A stretch of 64,000 nt of DNA from an uncultured Ruminococcus sp. (lineage in GTDB: Bacteria > Bacillota > Clostridia > Oscillospirales > Ruminococcaceae): positions 1,221-65,220 of the forward strand of contig CAJTLC010000001.1 in assembly GCA_910576995.1 (NCBI GenBank). Reading direction: 5' to 3'. Position numbers and translations under genes: made by a program. Shown in pieces: positions 17,072-25,659 of the stretch; position 1 is the first letter of the stretch; every line of letters begins with the position of its first letter. The notes under the pieces are model-generated. The model saw nothing but the letters and a program-made list of their open reading frames with translations. It made no database searches and was not told where the DNA came from.

Positions 17072-18925
17072 TTATTTTTCCGCGCCCATGAGAACTTTAT
17101 TTTCGTCCTCGGTATCCTGCAAAGCGGCATAATCTTCTTCGCCTGTACGGATCTTGACAACATTCTCAATATCGTAGATAAAGAGCTTGCCGTCGCCGTA
17201 GTTGCCTGTATAAAGGGCTGCTCTTGCGGAATCTATAACTCTGTCAACAGGCACGGCGCATATAGCGATCTCCGCCTTGATCTTTGGGAGCAGGTTCATT
17301 TCGATACGAGTACCGCGGTAGTATTTCTGCTGACCTTTCTGCATTCCGCATCCAAGTACGTTTGTAACTGTAATACCTGTGATCTTGATTGCTTCCATAG
17401 CCTGAATGAAATCCTGAAGCTTCTGCTGTTTGAAAATTGCAACTACCTTTGTCATCTTCGGCTTGCCGTCAACAGTGGGAACTGAGTAATTCTTGACCTC
17501 AACAGCCTCGTTAACGGGAACTGCCGGAGTAACCTTTTCAACGCTCTTTGCGTCGTCCTTGGTGTAGCCGTGCATCGAAATATCGCCCATTGAAGGAGCA
17601 AAGTCCGCATAAGAACTAATAAGACCATGCTCTGTAACGTCCAGTCCGAGAATTTCTTCCTGTTCCGAAGCGCGGAGACCGATAGTTTTCTTGATAATGA
17701 AGAATACGATCGCAATAGTAACAGCAGTCCATGCGCCTACTGCAAGTACGCCGAGAAGCTGTTTGCCGAGAAGTTCGAATCCGCCGCCGTAGAAAAGTCC
17801 GTTTCCTGCAATGCCGCTTGCGCCGCCTGCCTGAGCGATCGCAAATCCGGGAGCGGAGTCTGTTGCGAAAAGTCCGACTGCGATAGTACCCCAGAGACCG
17901 TTCATCATGTGAACTGCTACTGCGCCGACGGGGTCGTCGATGTGGAGTACATAATCGAGGAACCATACGCCGAAGCATACGAGGAGTCCCGAAACGACGC
18001 CTACCATTATTGCACCGAAAGCGTCCATAACGTCGCAGCCTGCCGTGATTCCGACAAGACCTGCCAGAGAAGCGTTAAGGCACATTGAAACATCCGGCTT
18101 GCCGTATTTTATCCATGTGAATATCATGCAGACAACGGTTGCGATAGCGGGAGCGATAGTTGTTGTAAGGAAGATAGAGCCGAGCATTTCAACCGACTGC
18201 GAAGCCGCAGGGTTGAATCCGTACCAGCCGAACCAGAGGATAAATACGCCCAGTGCGCCGATAGTCAGGTTGTGACCGGGGATAGCGTTGACTTTGATCT
18301 TTCCGTCAGAACCTTTAGTGAATTTGCCGATTCTCGGACCGAGGATAGCCGCGCCCACGAGAGCTGAAATACCGCCTACCATGTGGATAGCGCATGAACC
18401 TGAAAGATCGTGGAATCCCATCTGATAAAGCCATCCGTCGCTGTTCCATATCCAGTGCGCTTCAATCGGGTAAATGAGCGCGCTTATAACGCCTGAGTAG
18501 ATACAATATGAAATAAACTTTGTTCTTTCAGCCATTGCGCCGGAAACTATAGTAGCTGTTGTGGCGCAGAAAACGAGGTTGAATACGAAGTTTGAAAAAT
18601 CGAAATTGTCATATGATGTAAAAATATCGAATCCGGGTTTTCCGATCAGTCCGAAAGCGTCCTCGCCGAGGAGAAGTCCGAATCCTATGAGAATGAACAT
18701 TGCTGTACCGATACAGAAGTCCATAAGGTTTTTCATTATAATGTTGCCGGCGTTCTTGGCTCTGGTGAAGCCTGTTTCTACCATTGCAAATCCTGCCTGC
18801 ATAAAGAATACCAGAGAAACTGCGATCAGAAACCATACGCCGAATACTTTACTGTTTGCGGCGCTTTCGACGAGATCGACTATCTCTTGCGATATTTCGG
18901 CAGCTGCCTGAGTTAAATAAGTCAT
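17072..18925 (-). CDS. amt: ammonium transporter fused to a PII domain
   Basis: A 617-residue protein from ATG 18925, supported by GGGAGG 8 bases upstream; the longer frame to 18970 lacks this support. Residues about 1-430 are an Amt channel with 11 membrane segments and both pore histidines, in CAIHMVGG and AVAVHMMNG. After a linker, the last ~125 residues are a PII/GlnK-like domain (KVVAIFKQQKL to VVKIRTGEE). In free PII proteins the T-loop carries Tyr51; here the matching stretch reads YRGTRIEMNLLPK, with Ile at that place, so uridylylation at Tyr51 is not possible. A fused PII could gate the pore directly in response to ATP/ADP and 2-oxoglutarate. The leader has two terminators. Confidence 0.95.
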   Translation of the reverse strand: MTYLTQAAAEISQEIVDLVESAANSKVFGVWFLIAVSLVFFMQAGFAMVETGFTRAKNAGNIIMKNLMDFCIGTAMFILIGFGLLLGEDAFGLIGKPGFDIFTSYDNFDFSNFVFNLVFCATTATIVSGAMAERTKFISYCIYSGVISALIYPIEAHWIWNSDGWLYQMGFHDLSGSCAIHMVGGISALVGAAILGPRIGKFTKGSDGKIKVNAIPGHNLTIGALGVFILWFGWYGFNPAASQSVEMLGSIFLTTTIAPAIATVVCMIFTWIKYGKPDVSMCLNASLAGLVGITAGCDVMDAFGAIMVGVVSGLLVCFGVWFLDYVLHIDDPVGAVAVHMMNGLWGTIAVGLFATDSAPGFAIAQAGGASGIAGNGLFYGGGFELLGKQLLGVLAVGAWTAVTIAIVFFIIKKTIGLRASEQEEILGLDVTEHGLISSYADFAPSMGDISMHGYTKDDAKSVEKVTPAVPVNEAVEVKNYSVPTVDGKPKMTKVVAIFKQQKLQDFIQAMEAIKITGITVTNVLGCGMQKGQQKYYRGTRIEMNLLPKIKAEIAICAVPVDRVIDSARAALYTGNYGDGKLFIYDIENVVKIRTGEEDYAALQDTEDENKVLMGAEK

Positions 18926-18976
18926 AATGTTACCTCCCTTGCCCACCACGGTGAGCGAAATCCACAGCAAGTTTTA

Positions 18977-19163
18977 AGAACCTGTCTTAACAAGCTATAG
19001 TGCACGTCTTTTCGGCAAATTTTGCCGATTACTGCGTCAAAAATCCTTGTCATATGACCGTAGGAAACGCCCGTGGTGCGTCAGTATGTCTGCGAATTTT
19101 TTCCTTGCACTCGACAAAATTATGCTCGAAAATCCGCACACAAACCTTGTGAAGACAGGTTCT
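18977..19163. repeat. MITE-like element in the amt leader
   Basis: A 187-base non-coding segment bounded by 12-base inverted repeats, AGAACCTGTCTT (18977-18988) and AAGACAGGTTCT (19152-19163). Parts recur at 3120-3163 and 10840-10897. It lies between the leader terminators and the amt ribosome site, so it is part of the amt 5' untranslated region. It encodes no protein. Confidence 0.7.
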
Positions 19164-19171
19164 AAGAACTG

Positions 19172-19219
19172 AAAAAGGGTATACGATCTTTCGGTATTTC
19201 TCCGAAAGATCATACACCC
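19172..19219 (-). terminator. second leader terminator upstream of amt
   Basis: On the minus strand an 18-bp stem starting GGGTGTATGATCTTTCGG (19202-19219) pairs with 19177-19194 around a 7-base loop and is followed by TTTTT. It lies about 110 bases into the amt transcript, before the coding region, so amt expression requires readthrough or antitermination, or a second promoter not recognised here. Confidence 0.8.
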
Positions 19220-19244
19220 CATTGTGTATAATATGATATGCGCA

Positions 19245-19291
19245 TAAAATAAAAGGCACTACAGAATAGTTATCGACTATTCCGCAGCGCC
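19245..19291 (-). terminator. first leader terminator upstream of amt
   Basis: On the minus strand GGCGCTGCGGAATAGT and ACTATTCTGTAGTGCC form a 16-bp stem with four G-T pairs and loop CGATA, followed by TTTTATTTTA. It begins about 20 bases after the promoter's -10 box. Together with the second stem it makes a tandem attenuator candidate for nitrogen control. Confidence 0.75.
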
Positions 19292-19309
19292 CTTGCTGTT
19301 TACAATGCT

Positions 19310-19338
19310 ATTATACTCCCTCGTTTCAAATTTGTCAA
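19310..19338 (-). promoter_or_regulatory. consensus promoter of amt
   Basis: On the minus strand TTGACA (19333-19338), exactly 17 bases, then TATAAT (19310-19315): a full consensus sigma-70-type promoter. The transcript would carry a leader of about 380 bases before amt. Confidence 0.88.
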
Positions 19339-19436
19339 CCCCTTTTTTGAAAAAATTTGAGTTTTTATGTTTTGCATATATAAAATCGAAAACAGAATGA
19401 AATTTTATGCAATAGTCAAAAAAAGCGATTTGACTA

Positions 19437-19465
19437 TTGACAATCGTGCAAAAGTATGATAAAAT
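19437..19465 (+). promoter_or_regulatory. promoter of the gltB operon
   Basis: TTGACA (19437-19442), a 17-base spacer and TAAAAT (19460-19465). The start codon of gltB is about 140 bases further on, leaving room for the leader hairpin. Confidence 0.82.
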
Positions 19466-19475
19466 AATTTAGAAC

Positions 19476-19528
19476 AAGGACGTTCCCAACAGGCTAAGTG
19501 TCTGTTTGCGGATGTCCTTTATTTTTTT
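19476..19528 (+). terminator. leader terminator (attenuator) before gltB
   Basis: AAGGACGTTC (from 19476) pairs with GCGGATGTCCTT (ending 19519), with an upper stem ACAGGC/GTGTCTGT, followed by TTATTTTTTT. It is a convincing intrinsic terminator lying between promoter and gltB, so the operon must be read through it. The ANTAR protein encoded fourth in this operon is the natural antiterminator. I could not fit the canonical two-hexaloop ANTAR target by eye. Confidence 0.75.
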
Positions 19529-19611
19529 GCTGTATTTCAGATTTGACAATGGGGTCGAACGGGGAGAGCATACGGCAATATTATCCAATTTTATAAAGGA
19601 TGTGACTAATT

Positions 19612-22600
19612 ATGGCAGATTTCAGAGATAATTTCAAAGTTGAAGCTCCTTTTCAGCGGCAGGGACTTTACCGTCCGCAGTTTGAACACGACAACTGCGG
19701 TATCGGAGCCGTAGTCAACATCAATGGTGAAAGATCAAGGCGCGTTGTCGAGGACGCTCTCACCATCGTTGAAAAGCTTGAACATCGTGCAGGTAAAGAC
19801 GCTGAAGGAAAAACAGGAGACGGCGTTGGAATCCTTTCGCAGATTCCCTATGGATTTTTTAAGGCGGAGGCTGATAAACTGGGATTTGACGTGGGCGAAG
19901 AGGGAGATTTCGGAATAGGAATGTTTTTCTTCCCACAAAGCGAATTAAAGCGCAATCAGGCTAAGAAAATGTTTGAGATCATTCTGAAAAAGCAGGGAAT
20001 GGAGTTTCTCGGCTGGAGAAACGTTCCCTCTGATCCGTCTGTTCTCGGTCAGAAAGCCGTCGATAATATGCCATTTATCATGCAGGGATTTGTAAAGCGT
20101 CCTACGTCGTGCGCAAAGGGTCTTGAATTTGACCGCAAGCTCTATATTGCAAGACGTATATTTGAACAGGCAAATGAAAATACATACGTATGCTCATTGT
20201 CGAGCCGTACTATTGTATATAAAGGTATGTTTCTGGTCGACGAACTCAGAAAGTTTTACAGCGATCTTCAGAATGAAGATTTTGTATCGGCTATTGCAAT
20301 GGTACACAGCCGTTTTTCGACGAATACGCAGCCGAGCTGGCAGAAAGCTCACCCCAACAGACTTATCGTTCACAACGGCGAGATAAATACGATCACGGGA
20401 AACGCCGATAAGATGCTTGCACGGGAGGAGACCGTTCACTGCGAGGCTTTCGGGGATGACATGAATAAGATTCTCCCTGCAATAAACGCCAGCGGTTCGG
20501 ATTCCGCGCGGCTTGACAATGCTCTGGAATTCATGGTAATGTCGGGTATGCCGCTTCCTCTTGCCGTGATGATCACCATTCCCGAACCGTGGAAAAACAA
20601 TCGCACGATCTCGCAGGAAAAGCATGATTTTTATCAGTATTATGCAACAATGATGGAGCCGTGGGACGGTCCTGCTTCAATACTTTTCTCCGACGGCGAC
20701 GTAATGGGAGCTGTTCTCGACAGAAACGGTCTGAGACCGTCGCGTTACTGCCTTACTGCCGACGGATTCCTTATTCTTTCCTCCGAAACAGGCTGTATCG
20801 ACGTTGCTCCCGAAATGATAATCAAGAAAGATCGTCTCCGTCCCGGAAAAATGCTGCTTGCCGATACAAAGCGCAAGAGACTTATCGACGACGACGAGAT
20901 AAAGAGTTATTATGCGTCCCGTCAGCCTTACGGCGAATGGCTGGACAGCAATCTTGTTAAGCTTCACGAACTTCATATTCCGAATAAAGGCGTTCGCAGC
21001 TATACTCATGAAGAACTTGAAAAGCTTCAGAAAGCGTTCGGCTACAGCTATGAGGATATAAAGGGAAGCATTCTTCCCATGGCTGAAAACGGCGCAGAAC
21101 CGATAGCTTCCATGGGTTCGGATATTCCGCTGCCGCCTCTCGACGGTGAAGATCCGCCGCTTTTCAATTATTTCAGGCAGCTTTTCGCGCAGGTAACGAA
21201 TCCGCCTTTCGACGCTATCCGCGAGGAAATAGTTACCGATACAAGCACTTATATCGGAGAGGACGGAAATATACTCGAAGAAAAGCCCGAAAACTGCCAT
21301 GTGCTTAAAGTTGAAAATCCAATTCTCACAAGTACGGATATGCTCAAGATCAAGAGCATGAAAGTCGACGGACTTAAAACTGCGGTTATCCCGATAACTT
21401 ATTATATAGGCACGTCTCTCGAAAGAGCGATAGAGCGCGTATTCATCGACGCTGATAAGGCTTACAGGGACGGCGCGAACATTCTTATTCTTTCCGACAG
21501 AGACGTTGACGAATATCGCGCGGCAATACCGTCGCTTCTGGCAGTAGCGGCTCTTCAGCAGCATCTTGTATCGACTAAAAAGCGTACTGCCGTTGCTATT
21601 ATCCTTGAAAGCGCCGAGCCGAGAGAGGTTCATCATTTTGCGGCGCTGCTCGGTTACGGAGCCTGTGCTGTAAATCCGTATCTTGCGCAGGCTACTATCC
21701 GCGATCTTATCGACAGCGGAATGCTCGATAAGGATTTCTATGCGGCGGAAGCCGACTATAACAGCGCAGTTCTTCACGGAATAGTTAAAATTGCATCAAA
21801 AATGGGAATTTCAACGATTCAGTCATATCAGGGTTCAAAACTTTTCGAAGCCGTAGGTATTTCGGAATCGGTCGTAAATAAATATTTCCGCGGCACTGTC
21901 AGCAGAATAGGCGGCATAACTCTTGAAGATATCAGCCGCAGAACTGAAAAACTCCATAACGGAGCGTTCGATCCTCTCGGACTCAATGTCAGCGCGGAAC
22001 TTGCAAGCCGCGGAAATCATAAGCTTCGTTCGAATAAGAGCGAGCATCTTTATACTCCCGAAACTATCCACCTTTTGCAGCAGGCTGCCCAGACGGGAGA
22101 TTATGAGACTTATAAAGAATATTCAGCGGCAATCAATCGCGAGGACAATGAATTGACGCTTAGAAGTCTTCTCGGATTCAAATTCGACGAAAACGGCGGA
22201 ATCCCGATCGACGAAGTGGAATCTGTAGAAAGCATTTGCCATAGATTTAAAACGGGAGCAATGTCCTACGGCTCGATATCGCAGGAGGCTCACGAGTGCA
22301 TGGCAATGGCGATGAATAAAATAGGCGGCAAGTCGAATTCCGGCGAGGGCGGCGAAGCTCCCGAAAGGCTGAAATCCGACAAATGCTCCGCTATCAAGCA
22401 GGTAGCGTCGGGAAGATTCGGCGTTACAAGCGAATATCTCGTATCCGCAAAGGAAATACAGATAAAAATGGCTCAAGGTGCGAAACCCGGCGAGGGCGGT
22501 CACCTGCCCAGCGGAAAGGTTTACCCGTGGATAGCCAAAACCCGTCATTCTACGGCAGGCGTAGGTCTTATTTCTCCGCCGCCTCATCATGATATTTATT

Positions 22601-24159
22601 CTATCGAAGATCTTGCTCAGCTCATTTACGATCTGAAAAATTCCAACAAGGACGCGCGTATTTCCGTTAAGCTTGTATCAGAAGCAGGCGTAGGAACGGT
22701 TGCGGCAGGAGTTGCCAAAGCGGGCGCGCAGGTAATTCTTATATCCGGATACGACGGAGGCACGGGTGCAGCTCCGGGAAGTTCAATCTATAATGCGGGT
22801 CTGCCGTGGGAGATCGGTCTTGCGGAGGCTCACCAGTCGTTGAAGATGAACGGACTTCGCACAAGAGTTATGATCGAGACGGACGGAAAGCTCATGACGG
22901 GAAGAGATGTTCTGGTAGCCGCTCTTCTCGGCGCGGAGGAATACGGTTTTGCGACTGCTCCGCTGGTAACTATGGGCTGCGTTATGATGAGAGTCTGCAA
23001 TCTCGATACCTGCCCCATGGGAATCGCTACTCAGAATCCCGAACTCAGAAAGCGTTTCCGCGGCAAGCCCGAATACGTTATCAATTTCATGCATTTCGTT
23101 GCTCAGGAACTTCGCGAATATATGGCTAAACTCGGCGTAAGAACCGTCAACGAACTTATCGGGCGTACCGATCTGCTTTATAAGAGATCAGAAAGCGGTA
23201 ATATAGATTTTTCCGAGATTCTTTGTAATTCAGTTGAAAATAACGGCGTCGGAAATTATTTCAAGAGCGAGGATATTTACGATTTCGAACTCGAAAAAAC
23301 GGTAGATGAAACTGTGATTCTGAAAAAGTTCAGCTCGGCTCTTAGAAATAAAACTAAGAAAACTATTGAGATAAACGTTAAAAATACAGACCGCGCGCTT
23401 GGAACGCTGTTTGGTGCGGAGATTACTAAAAAATGGGGAGATAACGCCCTTGACGACGATACGTTCACTGTTAAATGCAATGGCAGCGGCGGACAGAGTT
23501 TCGGAGCGTTCATCCCGAAAGGTCTTACGCTTGAACTTATCGGCGACAGCAACGACTACTTCGGAAAGGGTCTTTCGGGCGGTAAGCTTGTTCTGTATCC
23601 GCCAAAGGGTTCGGGATTTAAAGCCGAAGAAAATATAATCGCGGGCAACGTTGCATTGTACGGCGCAACAAGCGGAAAGGCGTTTATCAACGGAATCGCG
23701 GGCGAACGTTTCTGCGTAAGAAATTCGGGCGCGATAGCAGTATGCGAGGGCGTAGGCGATCACGGCTGCGAATACATGACGGGCGGACGCGCCGTTATTC
23801 TCGGAACTACGGGCAAAAATTTCGCCGCGGGTATGTCGGGCGGAATCGCCTATGTGCTTGACGAGAGCAGAGATCTGTACATGAAGATAAATAAATCCCT
23901 CGTTTCTCTTGAAGCCGTTACAAATAAGTATGATATTATCGAACTGAAAAATATCATTCAGGAGCATTTTGAGGCTACGAATTCCGAAAAGGCTAAGAAA
24001 ATTCTCGATAATTTTGCAGGATATATTGGCAGCTTCAAAAAGATCATGCCTCATGACTATGCTAAGATTCAAAGTACGGTCGTAGCTCTTGAGGAAAAAG
24101 GCATGAGCAGCGAACAGGCAGAGATCGAAGCGTTTTACATCAGTAAGAAGGAGGCATAA
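19612..24159 (+). CDS. gltB: glutamate synthase large subunit
   Basis: A 1515-residue GOGAT alpha subunit, full length. It transfers the amide of glutamine to 2-oxoglutarate. The glutaminase domain is exposed by removal of a propeptide: the catalytic Cys29 is in HDNCGIGAV. The central and FMN domains include GGKSNSGEGGEAPER, KPGEGGHLPSGKV and GYDGGTGAAPGSS; the 3Fe-4S cluster cysteines are in the CVMMRVCNLDTCPMG stretch; the C-terminal beta-helix GXXG repeats occupy about 1250-1450. It is the first gene of the six-gene nitrogen operon, 3 bases before gltD. Confidence 0.97.
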   Translation: MADFRDNFKVEAPFQRQGLYRPQFEHDNCGIGAVVNINGERSRRVVEDALTIVEKLEHRAGKDAEGKTGDGVGILSQIPYGFFKAEADKLGFDVGEEGDFGIGMFFFPQSELKRNQAKKMFEIILKKQGMEFLGWRNVPSDPSVLGQKAVDNMPFIMQGFVKRPTSCAKGLEFDRKLYIARRIFEQANENTYVCSLSSRTIVYKGMFLVDELRKFYSDLQNEDFVSAIAMVHSRFSTNTQPSWQKAHPNRLIVHNGEINTITGNADKMLAREETVHCEAFGDDMNKILPAINASGSDSARLDNALEFMVMSGMPLPLAVMITIPEPWKNNRTISQEKHDFYQYYATMMEPWDGPASILFSDGDVMGAVLDRNGLRPSRYCLTADGFLILSSETGCIDVAPEMIIKKDRLRPGKMLLADTKRKRLIDDDEIKSYYASRQPYGEWLDSNLVKLHELHIPNKGVRSYTHEELEKLQKAFGYSYEDIKGSILPMAENGAEPIASMGSDIPLPPLDGEDPPLFNYFRQLFAQVTNPPFDAIREEIVTDTSTYIGEDGNILEEKPENCHVLKVENPILTSTDMLKIKSMKVDGLKTAVIPITYYIGTSLERAIERVFIDADKAYRDGANILILSDRDVDEYRAAIPSLLAVAALQQHLVSTKKRTAVAIILESAEPREVHHFAALLGYGACAVNPYLAQATIRDLIDSGMLDKDFYAAEADYNSAVLHGIVKIASKMGISTIQSYQGSKLFEAVGISESVVNKYFRGTVSRIGGITLEDISRRTEKLHNGAFDPLGLNVSAELASRGNHKLRSNKSEHLYTPETIHLLQQAAQTGDYETYKEYSAAINREDNELTLRSLLGFKFDENGGIPIDEVESVESICHRFKTGAMSYGSISQEAHECMAMAMNKIGGKSNSGEGGEAPERLKSDKCSAIKQVASGRFGVTSEYLVSAKEIQIKMAQGAKPGEGGHLPSGKVYPWIAKTRHSTAGVGLISPPPHHDIYSIEDLAQLIYDLKNSNKDARISVKLVSEAGVGTVAAGVAKAGAQVILISGYDGGTGAAPGSSIYNAGLPWEIGLAEAHQSLKMNGLRTRVMIETDGKLMTGRDVLVAALLGAEEYGFATAPLVTMGCVMMRVCNLDTCPMGIATQNPELRKRFRGKPEYVINFMHFVAQELREYMAKLGVRTVNELIGRTDLLYKRSESGNIDFSEILCNSVENNGVGNYFKSEDIYDFELEKTVDETVILKKFSSALRNKTKKTIEINVKNTDRALGTLFGAEITKKWGDNALDDDTFTVKCNGSGGQSFGAFIPKGLTLELIGDSNDYFGKGLSGGKLVLYPPKGSGFKAEENIIAGNVALYGATSGKAFINGIAGERFCVRNSGAIAVCEGVGDHGCEYMTGGRAVILGTTGKNFAAGMSGGIAYVLDESRDLYMKINKSLVSLEAVTNKYDIIELKNIIQEHFEATNSEKAKKILDNFAGYIGSFKKIMPHDYAKIQSTVVALEEKGMSSEQAEIEAFYISKKEA

Positions 24160-24162
24160 GTC

Positions 24163-25647
24163 ATGGGAAAGCCTACAGGATTTCTTGATTTTGACAGAAG
24201 CGACAATGCGGCAGATCAGCCGCTGGAGCGTATAAAAAATTACAATGAATTTCATCAGCCGCTTTCGGATGAGTGCAGAAAGGCGCAGGCGGCGCGCTGT
24301 ATGAACTGCGGAGTGCCTTTTTGTCAGAACGGCAAGCCGATTCACGGTATGATCTCAGGCTGTCCGCTTAATAATCTGATACCAGAGTGGAACGATCTTC
24401 TTTATCACGATCATAAGGAGCAGGCGCTCAAACGTCTGCTCATGACCAATAATTTCCCTGAATTCACGTCGAGAGTATGCCCGGCATTATGCGAAAAAGC
24501 GTGTACCTGCGGTCTTAACGGCGATGCAGTTACCGTTAAGGAAAATGAAAACGCGATTATTGAATTCGGATTTGAAAACGGACTTATCAAGCCTGAAATT
24601 CCCAAGGTCAGAAGCGGAAAACACGTTTCAGTAATAGGTTCGGGACCTGCCGGGCTTGCGGCTGCGGATACACTTAATAAGCGCGGTCACGTAGTTACCG
24701 TCTACGAGCGTTCTGACAGAGTCGGCGGTTTGCTGATGTACGGAATTCCCAATATGAAGCTGGAAAAATCCGTTATCGCACGCCGAGTTGAGATAATGAA
24801 AGCGGAGGGCGTAAAATTCGTTACGAATGCGGATGTTGGTCATAACGTTTCCGCAAACGAGATACTCAGCAAGTCGGACGCTGTAATTCTTGCCTGCGGT
24901 TCTTCAAATCCGCGCGATATCAAGGCTGACGGCAGAGACGCGGAGGGCATTTACTTTGCCGTGGATTTTCTCAAAGCAACTACGAAAAGTCTGCTCGATT
25001 CCGCGCTTGCCGACGATAAATATATATCGGCGGAGGGCAAAAACGTTGTTATAATCGGCGGCGGAGATACCGGAAACGACTGCGTGGGAACCTGCGTGAG
25101 ACACGGCTGCTCTTCTGTTGTGCAGCTTGAAATGATGCCGAAGCTTCCCGATGAAAGAGCCGAAAACAATCCGTGGCCGGAATATCCGAGAGTTTGCAAG
25201 AACGACTACGGTCAGGAAGAGGCGGCGGCGGTATTTGGCAGCGACCCCAGAAGATACTGCACGACCGTGAAAGAATTCATCAAAGACGGGGAAAATAAGC
25301 TTTGCGCTGTTAAAACGGTAAGACTTGAATTTGTTAAAGACGGCGAAACGGGAAGAATGATACCCAAGGAGTCAGAGGGCAGCGAGGAAGTTATTCCATG
25401 CGAACTGTGCCTTATTGCGGCAGGATTTCTTGGCGCGCAGGGTTATGTCGCGGAAGCTTTCGGGGTTGAACTTAACAGCAGAAGTAATGTGAATACGGAA
25501 AACGGAAAATTCGGTACGAATGTTGAAAAAGTGTTCGCCGCCGGGGATATGCATATCGGTCAGTCGCTTGTCGTACGCGCTATCCGCGAGGGAAGAGACG
25601 CCGCTAAAGAAGCCGACGAGTATCTTATGGGATATACAAATTTATAA
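24163..25647 (+). CDS. gltD: glutamate synthase small subunit
   Basis: A 494-residue flavoprotein that supplies electrons from NAD(P)H to GltB. N-terminal cysteines in CMNCGVPFC, GCPLNN and RVCPALCEKACTCG bind two 4Fe-4S clusters; VIGSGPAGLAAAD is the FAD-binding fold, followed by RVGGLLMYGIPN; VVIIGGGDTGNDC is the pyridine-nucleotide site; FAAGDMHIGQSLVV closes the FAD domain. Length and order are those of a standard beta subunit. It follows gltB by 3 bases. Confidence 0.96.
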   Translation: MGKPTGFLDFDRSDNAADQPLERIKNYNEFHQPLSDECRKAQAARCMNCGVPFCQNGKPIHGMISGCPLNNLIPEWNDLLYHDHKEQALKRLLMTNNFPEFTSRVCPALCEKACTCGLNGDAVTVKENENAIIEFGFENGLIKPEIPKVRSGKHVSVIGSGPAGLAAADTLNKRGHVVTVYERSDRVGGLLMYGIPNMKLEKSVIARRVEIMKAEGVKFVTNADVGHNVSANEILSKSDAVILACGSSNPRDIKADGRDAEGIYFAVDFLKATTKSLLDSALADDKYISAEGKNVVIIGGGDTGNDCVGTCVRHGCSSVVQLEMMPKLPDERAENNPWPEYPRVCKNDYGQEEAAAVFGSDPRRYCTTVKEFIKDGENKLCAVKTVRLEFVKDGETGRMIPKESEGSEEVIPCELCLIAAGFLGAQGYVAEAFGVELNSRSNVNTENGKFGTNVEKVFAAGDMHIGQSLVVRAIREGRDAAKEADEYLMGYTNL

Positions 25648-25659
25648 TGGGAGGCTGTC

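Noticed and set aside
19476..19528. Canonical ANTAR two-hexaloop target in the gltB leader
   Set aside because: Only one clear hairpin was found and its loop does not fit the A1/G4 hexaloop rule; retained only as a terminator.
20677..21777. 366-codon open frame opposite gltB, and similar long frames opposite gltB/gltD (23230-24345), DUF1015 (31252-32232), the dehydratase (40599-41465) and uvrA (47304-48458)
   Set aside because: They lie antisense inside well-recognised genes, have no ribosome sites or motifs, and have the low-complexity composition expected of a shadow frame.
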